A stretch of DNA of 64,000 bases, from positions 1 to 64,000 of the forward strand of contig CAYMWF010000010.1 in the NCBI GenBank assembly GCA_964394085.1. The letters run 5' to 3'. Under the pieces are notes generated by a model. That model saw nothing but the letters and a program-made list of their open reading frames with translations, had not been told where the DNA came from and ran no database searches. Both the position numbers and the translations under genes were made by a program. The DNA is from CAYMWF01 sp964394085 [NCBI: uncultured Gemmatimonadota bacterium]. Lineage in GTDB: Bacteria; GCA-2686955; CAYMWF01. Of this stretch, positions 12,531 through 21,249 are shown piece by piece (position 1 is the stretch's first letter; every line of letters starts with the position of its first letter).

Positions 12531-12615
12531 GCCGAGATGGTGGAATTGGCAGACACGCTGTCTTGAGGGGGCAGTGGGGCAACCCGTGCGGGTTCAAATC
12601 CCGCTCTCGGCACCA
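12531..12615 (+). tRNA. tRNA-Leu (GAG)
   Basis: Class II tRNA with a long variable arm. The acceptor GCCGAGA pairs with TCTCGGC, the anticodon stem CTGTC/GGCAG encloses TTGAGGG with anticodon GAG, and CCA is encoded. It follows secG directly. Confidence 0.95.
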
Positions 12616-12626
12616 AGATTTATAAA

Positions 12627-12650
12627 GCCTGCCTGGCAGGTTTTTTTTTT
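12627..12650 (+). terminator. Rho-independent terminator after tRNA-Leu
   Basis: CCTGC, a three-base loop and GCAGG, followed by ten T. It closes the gap-pgk-tpiA-secG-tRNA unit. Confidence 0.8.
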
Positions 12651-12772
12651 CAACGATTGCTGCAAGTAGAAGTTGAAATTTAAAAAAAAAAGAAAGGAGG
12701 TCAGCTCCGAATCGAGCTGAAGAGATCAGGATAAATTCAAATGCAATTCAGGAAACCAAAGGAGAAGGTTCC

Positions 12773-13771
12773 ATGAAAAAAATATTCGTAGTTTTGGCGG
12801 GTTTGATGCTGATTGCACCGCTCGCAGCCGCTGAGGTTAACATCGGGGGTATTCTGCAGGGCGGATTTGACAAGGTTTTGTCGGATGATGCCAAGGTTGA
12901 TTTCACCTTGAACCGGGCAAGGCTGCTCTTCAAGGGTGCTGTAAACACCAGAATCCGGTTTTTTGTTCAGACTGATATGAGACTTGAAGCTGCTGAAGCG
13001 GATACTACAGGTTATATCACTGCAGCGAATGCTGAGCTCCTGGATGTCAAGTGCATCTACAATTGTCCTGTCCTAAATACAAAGTTCATTCTGGGCCGTT
13101 TCAAACCTGCGTACACATATTACATGCCGATGTACACCGGTAAACTCGACTTGATCAATTATCCCATGCTGACCAAAGAGACCGGTATGGACTATCAGGT
13201 CGGTGCTCAGGCTTCGACCCATATGAAGATGCTCGGTTTAACTTTGGGGCTCTTCAACGGTGCGAACGATAAAAACAACTGGAACGACAGCAGCAACGAT
13301 GGCAAGGATCTCCTTGTCCGGGGCGACTTCAAGATGGCCGACATTAATATTACCGCAGCCGGTTATTACTGGCTCGAAAACGCCCTTTTCGCAGAAACCG
13401 ACGATGCAGAGGGTAACAAGATGGGTTTCTACGGTACCTACACCGGCATGGGCCTTAAGGTCGTGGCGGAATATCTTGCTACCGAGGATGACGGCATAAA
13501 AGGTGCAGGATACTTTGCACAGGCCGGATACAGATTCATGGACGATATGGTAGAGACTTTGTTCCGTTATGACTCCTGGGATCCGAATACGGCAAACAAA
13601 GATGGTGAAAACAGCGAGACAGATGCAACTACACGTATTACTCTAGGTTTAAACTGCTATGTGAGCGGTCACGATTCGATGTTCTACCTGAATTACATAA
13701 TAAATGGCGAACACGAGGATGTAGAGTTGGATAACGATCAGGTAGTGCTCCAATACCAGATACTCTTTTAG
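12773..13771 (+). CDS. Porin-like outer-membrane protein
   Basis: 332 residues with a clear signal peptide (1-20, cut near AAAEV). The mature protein starts VNIGGILQGGFDK and continues with the NRARLLFKGAV and GRFKPAY segments typical of phosphate-selective porin (OprO/OprP-like) barrels, and it ends in Phe. The ATG has AGGAGAAGG upstream. It stands alone between two terminators, so it is its own transcription unit. Substrate cannot be inferred. Confidence 0.72.
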   Translation: MKKIFVVLAGLMLIAPLAAAEVNIGGILQGGFDKVLSDDAKVDFTLNRARLLFKGAVNTRIRFFVQTDMRLEAAEADTTGYITAANAELLDVKCIYNCPVLNTKFILGRFKPAYTYYMPMYTGKLDLINYPMLTKETGMDYQVGAQASTHMKMLGLTLGLFNGANDKNNWNDSSNDGKDLLVRGDFKMADINITAAGYYWLENALFAETDDAEGNKMGFYGTYTGMGLKVVAEYLATEDDGIKGAGYFAQAGYRFMDDMVETLFRYDSWDPNTANKDGENSETDATTRITLGLNCYVSGHDSMFYLNYIINGEHEDVELDNDQVVLQYQILF

Positions 13772-13801
13772 TCTAGTAGAACCTGAAAACGGGAAAATAT
13801 C

Positions 13802-13835
13802 AGAGGAGAAGGCGGAAAGCTTTCTCCTCTTTTTT
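13802..13835 (+). terminator. Rho-independent terminator after the porin gene
   Basis: AGAGGAGAA and TTCTCCTCT form a 9-bp stem with an 11-base loop, followed by five T. Confidence 0.85.
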
Positions 13836-13853
13836 GTGTGCAGGCAAGGAGAG

Positions 13854-13881
13854 TAAAAAAAGGGAGGTGATAAAACCTCCC
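13854..13881 (-). terminator. Rho-independent terminator of the minus-strand barrel gene
   Basis: Read on the minus strand, GGGAGGT and ACCTCCC enclose six bases and are followed by seven T. It lies about 30 bases after the stop of the outer-membrane protein gene at 13910. Confidence 0.85.
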
Positions 13882-13909
13882 TTCATACTTAAACAGAGCA
13901 AAGTACTGT

Positions 13910-15028
13910 CTAAATGATATAGTAAGTGAAGCCTATCTTGAACGCCATGGTGGCATCATCGATACCGGCCCACTTGATGTACTCGAACAAAGCATTAGCG
14001 ACGAGTTTGTTCAGGACGACTTTGTTCGTTCCGGCATTGAAATAGATATCAGCTTCAGAGTCGCCGTCTGCAGGCATGTACATATCGTATTCGATTCCTG
14101 CGAAGCTCGCCCAGGTGTATGAATGATCATACCAGTAGTCGCCGTAGAACAAGATGTTCTGCCCGCTGTCTTCTTCAAGGCTCTTGTCATAGCGAACACC
14201 GGCCATGCAGCTTGAGGTCAAGCCGAGGGGCTGCGCATAGATGAATTCCCCGTAGACATCTCCCTTGGGAGCGGGATCGAGATCAGTGAGGAATTGATTA
14301 TGGTAACCGCCTCTCGCGGTCCAGCCTGCAAAGCGGGGTGAGATATTATAGACAGCCGCTGCGAGAATCTGCTGAACCTTCATGGTTGCAGCAGGATTTC
14401 CTGCAGCCTTGGCGATGTCTCCGTAGTATCTCAATGTCCAGTCATCTTTGTATTCTACCTGGTAGTCCATGGCGCTGGCAATGATTTCAGCGATGGCAAT
14501 AGCATTCTCTGCCGAAGCATTACCGCCGAGCTCATTCAGAATCGCGATAGCCTGCGCAACCGGCTGAGCGTTGGTTACACGGCCATATCCAGCAAAAACC
14601 TCCAGATCCAGCAGCTTTTCTAAATCAACATCGGTTTCTTTGCAGAATGTCATGTAAGCTTCTGTTCCTGCAGAAAGTCCGGAGTAACCCCCGAAGTACT
14701 TGGTAGCACCGAAATCGATACGATCATAGATATTGGTGACGGCATCTGCATCGCCAATCTTATCGTAATCGATATCAAAGTTAGTACCATAGTAATATGT
14801 CAGGTCATGACCCTGATGGTAAAAACTGTAGTCGCCGCCGAGATTGAAATGCATCTCGGAGTCGTCCCCGGTTTTTGTCCACCCTAGAAGATCATCACCG
14901 TCAATATAGAATTGAGTCGATTCGAATTCGGGGATTTTGTAATCGGTGTAAACGGATGCGTCGAGGGCAAAAGCGGAGCCTGCGACGAATGCTGCAAGAA
15001 AAAGCGTAATGAACAATTGCTTCATCAT
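13910..15028 (-). CDS. Predicted outer-membrane beta-barrel protein
   Basis: About 372 residues. The start is a tandem ATG-ATG (15028 or 15025) preceded by GGAGG; an ATG further upstream has no binding site. Residues 1-20 are a signal peptide ending in GSAFA. The mature part is rich in Tyr, Asp and Gly with alternating strands (e.g. DLTYYYGTNFDIDYD) and ends with an aromatic-rich strand (IGFTYYII). An alanine-rich helical insert lies near residues 145-180. No family recognised. It is convergent with the porin gene and probably another surface protein. Confidence 0.6.
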   Translation of the reverse strand: MMKQLFITLFLAAFVAGSAFALDASVYTDYKIPEFESTQFYIDGDDLLGWTKTGDDSEMHFNLGGDYSFYHQGHDLTYYYGTNFDIDYDKIGDADAVTNIYDRIDFGATKYFGGYSGLSAGTEAYMTFCKETDVDLEKLLDLEVFAGYGRVTNAQPVAQAIAILNELGGNASAENAIAIAEIIASAMDYQVEYKDDWTLRYYGDIAKAAGNPAATMKVQQILAAAVYNISPRFAGWTARGGYHNQFLTDLDPAPKGDVYGEFIYAQPLGLTSSCMAGVRYDKSLEEDSGQNILFYGDYWYDHSYTWASFAGIEYDMYMPADGDSEADIYFNAGTNKVVLNKLVANALFEYIKWAGIDDATMAFKIGFTYYII

Positions 15029-15211
15029 ACGTCCTCCAATTGGTTGATTGTGGATGTTACCAAAAATCGAAGTTTTCAACTTCGACTTGAATTACAACAA
15101 CTCCTCAAGATGCTGTAATCCTGCTACTAGTTCACCTTTTTTTGGTCAGGTTCTGTGTAACTTATTGTGTCTTGCGGTCTTTGTGTTGTTCCTGACATCA
15201 TACTTGCGGCG

Positions 15212-15240
15212 AAAGTAGTGATAGAGATATAGCTTGTCAA
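15212..15240 (-). promoter_or_regulatory. Possible promoter of the 13910-15028 gene
   Basis: On the minus strand a perfect TTGACA (15240-15235) is followed after 17 bases by TACTTT (15217-15212), a poor -10 box. About 185 bases upstream of the start codon. Only the -35 match is convincing. Confidence 0.3.
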
Positions 15241-15363
15241 GAATTAAATTTCAACACATAGGATTGTGAGAGTCAAATCCCTACATTCTGGCCATGTACA
15301 GTTGATTTAAACTCCCTAAATAGTTTATATCACCTAGGTTCCTTAAAAGGAGGAACACGTCAG

Positions 15364-15447
15364 CTATCCTATATAGTAGTAATCTTCGGAAGCTCCGGCT
15401 CGATCATCAACCCCTAATCCGGGGACTTGCCAGGCTCGCTAGGATAG
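15364..15447. other. Predicted structured intergenic element
   Basis: CTATCCTA at 15364-15371 is exactly complementary to TAGGATAG at 15440-15447, and the 68 bases between contain smaller stems (CGGA/TCCG near 15387-15398; CCCC/GGGG near 15411-15424). A further perfect hairpin AGCAAC/GTTGCT lies at about 15459-15475. This fills much of a roughly 540-base gene-free gap (15029-15572). Both neighbours are on the minus strand, so on that strand it would be a long leader or 3' region. I could not match it to a known riboswitch class. Confidence 0.3.
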
Positions 15448-15572
15448 TGGTCGATATAAGCAACCACATGTTGCTATTCGAGATTATATATAAAGGGAAT
15501 GAATTTGTATCGTGAATACAATCCGGGCAGGAGGCTTCACGACCATCCGATGCAGGTGAATGTCGTCTTCAG

Positions 15573-17234
15573 TTACCTTTGAGAATGTTGTCCTACTAAG
15601 TTGAAGAGCGGTTTTCCGTCGCAGTCATCCATCTCGAAACCCAAGAAAGATGCTATTGTCGGTGCAATATCGGTGATCGATCCGGTCGGCCTGTGAATAC
15701 CGCGGCCCGCCAGGGGGGGACCGGCAAAAATAAGAGGTACATAGATATCATGCCCATACAATGAACCATGTTCATTTTCGAGTTCTTCATCCACATAGTA
15801 TCCGTCAAGATAACTGGGAAGTATGAGAATATCTCCCGAAAGTACGGATGTCGAATTGGTTATGAGCTCAACCCCATTGATGAACGGGAATTCCGAACTA
15901 TGCATTTCAAGATACTCGGCAAGATCCACGGTTGGTTGACCTTCACCTTTGAAGACACGATACGGAGTGTTCCAGCCGTCTCCTCCGCCCATCGCATCCC
16001 GAACCAGGATCAGTTCTATTTTCCTGTTTTTTTCACCATCACCCAGGCTTCTCCAGGCGTTTTTAATGGCTTCAGCCACTCCTTCGATGTCTTCATAAAA
16101 CGGGAAGTCGGTCCAGTCCTCGGTGTCGAGGTTTCTTAGATATACGTGCCCTGCCCCACCATTCAGACCTACATAGGCGGAGAAATCGTCGCCGAATAAA
16201 TAATCCCAGAAATCGTAGACGTCGAAATGTCCGAATGGCCAGGGGCCGTAACTTTCAACAACATCCTCGAGCTCATCTTCCATTATGATCGAATGCTCGT
16301 CGTTTTCTATCACATTCGACTGACCGTGATCAGTAAGAATAGTAAAGAGTGAGGTGTTATAGATGCCGAGTGACTTGAATGCGCTTACGATATCTCCGAC
16401 CCAGGGATCGATAAAGTTGATCAGGTACCATTCTTGTGCATTATCGTTATAGTGACAGTAATGATCGTGTCCGGCGAAGTATGTCGTGATGATTTCGGGA
16501 GGAGTGTCACCTTCGTAACCGTATCCGTATAGGGTTTCCAAGAGTCGATCCATCATAGCCTGATCGTATTCGTATCCCTCGTCGAGTATGTACGTACAGA
16601 GATCCTCATCAGTGGGCGACAGCCATGTTATATTCGGGTCTTCGTTGTGTGCGATAGATGAATACATATTGAACACGATTAGACTTTCAAGGCCGTTTAT
16701 AGACGCATAGTCATACAGCGTCGGCACCTGCAGTGTGCGGTTTGCCAGCCCGCCGTATGCTTCATGACCGGGATCAGTTATCTTTTCAGTAACCCAGCCG
16801 CAAGGATTAAAATCCTTATCTTCCGTGAAAAGGAGCTTGTATTCATATGAACCGAGGATGTCTTCCATTCTCATAATGCATCCACCGCTGAAGCCGTAAT
16901 CTTCACCTGTCAGCCTGTTGAAAAAGTCATTGCCCGGTATGCCGTGGGTTTTCGTATCACAGCCGGTGAAAATTCCCGCCTGGCAATTGAATGTATAGGA
17001 TGGAAAGATCGTTGTAGCGTTGATCACTGCGCAATATTGGCCCCTTTCACCAGGGCCGTAGACCAGCTCGGCAAGGTTGGGAACGAGTTCGGGACTATAA
17101 GACAGCAATCCGTACAGAGCATCCCTTCTGCAGCCGTCTATATCCAGAATACATACGTGATCTACAGTCAGGTTGCCTGAAGCTCCAGGTAAAAAAAATG
17201 TAAGGGATAAAAAAATAGATATAAGAACTTTCAT
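15573..17234 (-). CDS. Secreted alkaline phosphatase superfamily protein, phosphodiesterase-like
   Basis: About 553 residues from the ATG at 17234, which has GGAAAG upstream; a second ATG four codons earlier lacks one. Residues 1-20 form a signal peptide. The type I phosphodiesterase/nucleotide pyrophosphatase pattern is clear: LDIDGCRRD (30-38) gives the first metal ligand, T74/T75 in NATTIFPSY the likely nucleophile, then HGIPGNDFF, AGHDHYCHY, and LTDHGQSN with later metal ligands. It is expected in the periplasm or outside the cell and to cleave phosphate esters or diesters. Substrate unknown. The PDE core carries an acidic insert (about residues 310-390). Confidence 0.8.
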   Translation of the reverse strand: MKVLISIFLSLTFFLPGASGNLTVDHVCILDIDGCRRDALYGLLSYSPELVPNLAELVYGPGERGQYCAVINATTIFPSYTFNCQAGIFTGCDTKTHGIPGNDFFNRLTGEDYGFSGGCIMRMEDILGSYEYKLLFTEDKDFNPCGWVTEKITDPGHEAYGGLANRTLQVPTLYDYASINGLESLIVFNMYSSIAHNEDPNITWLSPTDEDLCTYILDEGYEYDQAMMDRLLETLYGYGYEGDTPPEIITTYFAGHDHYCHYNDNAQEWYLINFIDPWVGDIVSAFKSLGIYNTSLFTILTDHGQSNVIENDEHSIIMEDELEDVVESYGPWPFGHFDVYDFWDYLFGDDFSAYVGLNGGAGHVYLRNLDTEDWTDFPFYEDIEGVAEAIKNAWRSLGDGEKNRKIELILVRDAMGGGDGWNTPYRVFKGEGQPTVDLAEYLEMHSSEFPFINGVELITNSTSVLSGDILILPSYLDGYYVDEELENEHGSLYGHDIYVPLIFAGPPLAGRGIHRPTGSITDIAPTIASFLGFEMDDCDGKPLFNLVGQHSQR

Positions 17235-17395
17235 ACTGCTTTCCATTTCTGAATCGGATCAGATAAGATCCTTTTGTCCACTATAAGTAATAAATAACAT
17301 AAATCATGTGTCGGTGCAATGACATTTTTCCGATTCGGAATTCTGAATCTCTTTTTGATCGAGGGATTTCGTTCTACTGCTCCGGGCCGGTAGAA

Positions 17396-17947
17396 TTAAG
17401 GATTATCCAGCCCTTTGTTAAGATTTTCGAAAAGCGCCATTGCGTCAGCTCCGGCGAAGCGGCCTCTTGCATATCGCATGAAAATGCCCATTAGAGTCTT
17501 TTTTCTGCAGGCTTCGCTTTTGAAGTGACCAGGCTCCCCGGACAGAATTTCGCCGACTAAAGTTCGGGCTTCGTCAATATCCATAGGTGGGCTGAACACA
17601 AGATCGAGTATGCTTTCAAGAGCCGCTTCCGTTATATCGGTTCCGGTTTTCGACAGGGCTGCGATAGTGATTGAATAATGGCTGATATTTTCCATCCTGG
17701 CCCTTGAGTCGATGTGGGTGAACAGGCTTTGGAGCATTCTCCCCGTGATATTTTCAAATCCTTCAACAGTTCGCTCAAGGCCGGTGAAAACTTCGGTCAG
17801 CACTCTGGCAATCCAGGCGGGTTCCAGATTCGGGCACAGAGAAACGATATCTTCGAAGATTTGTGTACGAGACGACTCGATCAATCTCCTCGAGCATTCA
17901 GCGGATAGGCCCATGTTTTTATATACTTCGTAAATATTGGTTTTCAT
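17396..17947 (-). CDS. Stand-alone protein resembling the GatB/GatE C-terminal tail domain
   Basis: 183 residues, all alpha-helical by inspection, no signal peptide. The last 35 residues, with LMGIFMRYARGR (152-163) followed by a short helix, resemble the closing motif of the GatB/YqeY-type tail (usual pattern LxGxxMxxxRGRAD), the tRNA-binding end of the amidotransferase GatB/GatE. No GatB catalytic domain or gatA/gatC is near. It follows mraY by 41 bases on the same strand. The usual acidic residue after RGR is not in place (RGRFAGAD), so the call is tentative. Confidence 0.45.
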   Translation of the reverse strand: MKTNIYEVYKNMGLSAECSRRLIESSRTQIFEDIVSLCPNLEPAWIARVLTEVFTGLERTVEGFENITGRMLQSLFTHIDSRARMENISHYSITIAALSKTGTDITEAALESILDLVFSPPMDIDEARTLVGEILSGEPGHFKSEACRKKTLMGIFMRYARGRFAGADAMALFENLNKGLDNP

Positions 17948-17988
17948 GAGGTCTGCGATTTTTAATTCAGACGCGCTGTATCGGGTTC

Positions 17989-19089
17989 TTATCTAATCTT
18001 CAGAGTGCCGAGGGCGAGGAGGGCAAGGATCAGGCTTATTATCCAGAATCGAACGACCACTTTCGTTTCGGCGAGCCCCACATGCTGGAAAGTATGATGC
18101 AGCGGTGCCCTGTAGAAGATGCGTCGTCCTAATCGATTGATTCCGATTTTTTCCTGTATCAGAACTGAAGCGCCTTCCGCGACGAAGATTCCCCCGCATA
18201 TCAGGAACAGGAACTCCTGCTTGAGGAGGATTGCGAACATGGCCAGCAGAGCACCCAGAGCCTGAGAGCCAGCATCACCCAGGAATACTTGAGCGGGATA
18301 AGAATTCCACCACAAAAAACCGATACAGGCTCCGGCGGTTCCAGATGCAAGGATCATAAGCTCGCTTGTGCCCACAAAATGTGGAAAAAGGAGGCTTTCT
18401 GCATGGATCCTGTTCCCAATAATATATGCGAACACTCCGTATACCGCGGTAGTCATGGCAACCGGAACGACAGCGAGGCCATCCAGTCCGTCCGCAAAGT
18501 TGACGGAGTTGGAAATCGCGAGAATTACGAAAAGGATGAACGGGAAATAAAGAAGCCCGATATCAGCGACAGGATTTTTAAAAAAAGGCAGACAAAGCTC
18601 TGTTGCTGCGACATCTCCGAGAGGAAGGGCTCCCGGACCCAGATAAAGCAGGCCGAAACCGGCTGCGAAGAGCAGTTGAAGCAGCAATTTGACTCCCTGG
18701 CTTACCCCTTCCCCCTGCTTCGCCTTCTTGACATCATCAATGGCTCCGAGAAAGCCGAACCAGAGAAGAGCTGCGATCGAATAATGCATGAACCGGTTGG
18801 TCGGATCGTTCCAGAGGAATGTGGATATCAAAACCGCGCCGATCACGATGATTCCACCCATTGTCGGGGTGCCCTCTTTTGATTGCGATGATAAATTGCC
18901 GTAATCGCGGATACTGTCTCGCATTCCCCTTCGAAAGAGGAGGTTTATAACTCTTCTCCCGAATAGAATGATGAGGAGGAAGGAAGTTACAGCCGCGGCC
19001 AGAGAGCGGAAACTCACATAGTTGACAATCCGGAAGAACGACAGGGCCTCGATATTGGAGAGTATATATTTGCTCAGCAGGTAAATCAC
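17989..19089 (-). CDS. mraY: Phospho-N-acetylmuramoyl-pentapeptide transferase
   Basis: Makes lipid I by transferring phospho-MurNAc-pentapeptide to undecaprenyl phosphate, in the inner membrane. The GTG at 19089 is preferred: AAGGAG lies six bases upstream, it overlaps the murG stop as GTGA, and the protein then aligns with MraY ends (about 366 residues). Longer in-frame forms only add sequence shared with the murG end. GTPTMGG, FLGAIDDVKK, NFADGLDGL and FLGDAGSQALG cover the conserved cytoplasmic loops with their catalytic aspartates. The order is murG then mraY, away from any visible murD, murE or ftsW. Confidence 0.94.
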   Translation of the reverse strand: MIYLLSKYILSNIEALSFFRIVNYVSFRSLAAAVTSFLLIILFGRRVINLLFRRGMRDSIRDYGNLSSQSKEGTPTMGGIIVIGAVLISTFLWNDPTNRFMHYSIAALLWFGFLGAIDDVKKAKQGEGVSQGVKLLLQLLFAAGFGLLYLGPGALPLGDVAATELCLPFFKNPVADIGLLYFPFILFVILAISNSVNFADGLDGLAVVPVAMTTAVYGVFAYIIGNRIHAESLLFPHFVGTSELMILASGTAGACIGFLWWNSYPAQVFLGDAGSQALGALLAMFAILLKQEFLFLICGGIFVAEGASVLIQEKIGINRLGRRIFYRAPLHHTFQHVGLAETKVVVRFWIISLILALLALGTLKIR

Positions 19090-21155
19090 TTCTTGCTCCT
19101 TACTCCGATCCTCCTGTATAGGCGTGAAAGAGCTACGCGCAACGGGAAAACCGGGTGGAACTGTGGACATGTCAGCAGGATCTGATTTGTGAGGAGGCAA
19201 GGATCTTTAATGATTTTTCGTTCGACCATACTCGTAAGTCCATGGAGTGCAGCTTCACGTAATATCCAGTCTCCGCTTTGGAGAAACCGTTGGAATGTGT
19301 CAGCTGAAGCAGGATTCGAGGTGATTTTACCCAGGGCGGCGAGGGCTGCGGAATTCACTTCGAGCACCCTTTCCCGTGCCAGGAGTGATTCCAACCCGGT
19401 CGTTGCAGATCCCTGATCATCCTCTGAACAAAGGTGCCCGATCGATTCGCAAGCCTTCGTCCGGACTTCGTAGTAAGGATCGTTCAGCAGCTCCAACAGG
19501 ATTTTGACGATTTCATCGTCTACTATCCCGATCAAAGTAATAGAAGTTACTGCATTGCGCCGGATGAACCCTACCTGCAGGAAGTCGCCGCCGAGTAACC
19601 GCGCCCCCGGAGAAGCTTTCCGTTTGTCAGATAGTATTCGTTTAAGGTCGGACAAAGCATTTTTGTAGCGGAGCACCCCGGCCATCTTGACACCGACATT
19701 TCGAAATTGCCACTTGGGGTTTCTAAGAAGTTTTCTGGTCCGATAATATAGATATTCCAGTTCGATTGGTCTGTAGATATCCTCAGGCGCCAATCCATCT
19801 GCCTGATCCTCAATTGATCTGAGCAGGCCGAACGGGCCCATCGCCGCCCAGCTCAGCCACTTCCCTGTTTTACAGTCGCTTCGGGTTGTTTCAATTCCCA
19901 TTGCCTCATAGCCCGCTTCTAATGCTTCTCCTTTTATATTTTCAATTGGGGATTTGTTGTCAAGCATGCTGTTTATTGAGGTAACAATATTATCCAGGGG
20001 ATCACTTACTTCTTGACATTCAGTTGCGGTTTTCATCCGTTCCAGCCGATCAGGATCTCTCAGGAGCGAGAGCGTCAGGTCAGCGAGTTTTCCAGGATCG
20101 ACACATTCTACTGTCCGGCCGTCCAGATCCATCTCGACATTTTCCAGCAAGGTTACCGCGGTGCCGTTATCTTGTTTCATCAAGGCATTTATCGCCTGGT
20201 GATCATCTGCAAGGTCCGATTTCGGTACTACGATCGCCGGGAGGCGGCATTTTTCAATTTCTGCTAGAGAACCGGCTCCCCCCCTGGTTATAACCAGATC
20301 TGTCAGGGAATAAACTTCTTCGATATTATGGAAATACTCCCGCCTGATATAACGTTTCAGATGTTCCTCAGGGATCTTTACACGGGCCAGGTGTCTATCT
20401 GTATCGGTTGCCGGGTCATATCCGGAGGGGGCGGTTCTCGCCTTGCCGGTCGCATGAATGACTGATACTGACTCGTCGGCAAGTAACTGCGGGAGGGCTA
20501 AAGCCACGGCCCTGTTTATTGTTCTTGCTCCTTGTGATGCACCGAATGCGAAAACAACCTTGCCATCCGCCGGAATACCAAGATTCATTCTGCAGTTTCC
20601 GGAATTTGTGTTGCCGATTTCCCGACGTATAGGGTATCCAACATGTCTTACTCTTTCTGTTGGAAAAAAACGGGCAGAATCGGCGAAAGAGACACCAATC
20701 AGGTCAGCCCATCGTCCACACAGCTGATTCATCTTTCCGGGGATCGAGTTCTGTTCATGAAGAAACAGCTTGCAGCGGATGACACGTAATTTTTTCAGCA
20801 GAGCACAGGATAAAGCAACTGGCGCGGCCACATATCCGCCCACGGCGATCACTGCACTGGGACGAAAAGTCAGGAGAATATGCATCGCTCCGAATACACC
20901 CGATGCAAGATTCAGTAAAAAACCGGTAATATCTTTTATCGAATGGAATCCTGGATAGGGAAGCGATCGAACGAATTTAATCCGGTAACCTTTTGAGGGG
21001 ACGAGGTCTGCCTCTATTTTATCTTTTCTCCCAATGTAAAGGAATTCCGCTTCAGGAAAGATCTCTTTCAGTCTGTCTGCGATGGCAAGGGTAGGATATA
21101 CGTGACCGCCGGTTCCGCCTCCGGTGAGTAGATATCGTTTACCTCTTCCTTTCAT
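19086..21155 (-). CDS. murG: MurG glycosyltransferase fused to a HEAT-repeat domain
   Basis: 689 residues where MurG is usually 350-400. Residues 1-395 are a complete MurG: GGGTGGHVYP (12-21), GGYVAAP (106-112), HEQNSIPG (133-140), GASQGART, and the UDP-GlcNAc site ITRGGAGSLAEI (289-300) with DDHQ. This enzyme adds GlcNAc to lipid I to make lipid II. Residues about 440-685 are a helical extension with HEAT-like units, e.g. LLNDPYYEVRTKACESIGHL and the segment SGDWILREAALHGL (627-640). I see no stop or frame change between the halves. Overlap with mraY (GTGA) implies coupled translation. HEAT repeats usually bind proteins; here they could dock other wall enzymes. Confidence 0.9.
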   Translation of the reverse strand: MKGRGKRYLLTGGGTGGHVYPTLAIADRLKEIFPEAEFLYIGRKDKIEADLVPSKGYRIKFVRSLPYPGFHSIKDITGFLLNLASGVFGAMHILLTFRPSAVIAVGGYVAAPVALSCALLKKLRVIRCKLFLHEQNSIPGKMNQLCGRWADLIGVSFADSARFFPTERVRHVGYPIRREIGNTNSGNCRMNLGIPADGKVVFAFGASQGARTINRAVALALPQLLADESVSVIHATGKARTAPSGYDPATDTDRHLARVKIPEEHLKRYIRREYFHNIEEVYSLTDLVITRGGAGSLAEIEKCRLPAIVVPKSDLADDHQAINALMKQDNGTAVTLLENVEMDLDGRTVECVDPGKLADLTLSLLRDPDRLERMKTATECQEVSDPLDNIVTSINSMLDNKSPIENIKGEALEAGYEAMGIETTRSDCKTGKWLSWAAMGPFGLLRSIEDQADGLAPEDIYRPIELEYLYYRTRKLLRNPKWQFRNVGVKMAGVLRYKNALSDLKRILSDKRKASPGARLLGGDFLQVGFIRRNAVTSITLIGIVDDEIVKILLELLNDPYYEVRTKACESIGHLCSEDDQGSATTGLESLLARERVLEVNSAALAALGKITSNPASADTFQRFLQSGDWILREAALHGLTSMVERKIIKDPCLLTNQILLTCPQFHPVFPLRVALSRLYRRIGVRSKK

Positions 21156-21202
21156 TCCATCTCCGGACAGTTAACCATAGAAAAGAAAATCAAAAAAAAA
21201 CA

Positions 21203-21239
21203 GAAAAAAAATGCCCCTGGCAACAGGTGCGCAGGGGCA
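21203..21239 (-). terminator. Rho-independent terminator of the malate dehydrogenase gene
   Basis: On the minus strand TGCCCCTG and CAGGGGCA pair around a 12-base loop, followed by eight T and then a second T-rich stretch. About ten bases after the stop at 21250. Confidence 0.9.
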
Positions 21240-21249
21240 ACATCTTCTT

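Noticed and set aside
19090-19200. An N-terminal extension of MraY by 37 residues.
   Set aside because: The GTG at 19089 has a strong binding site and matches the family start; the extension only translates the murG end.
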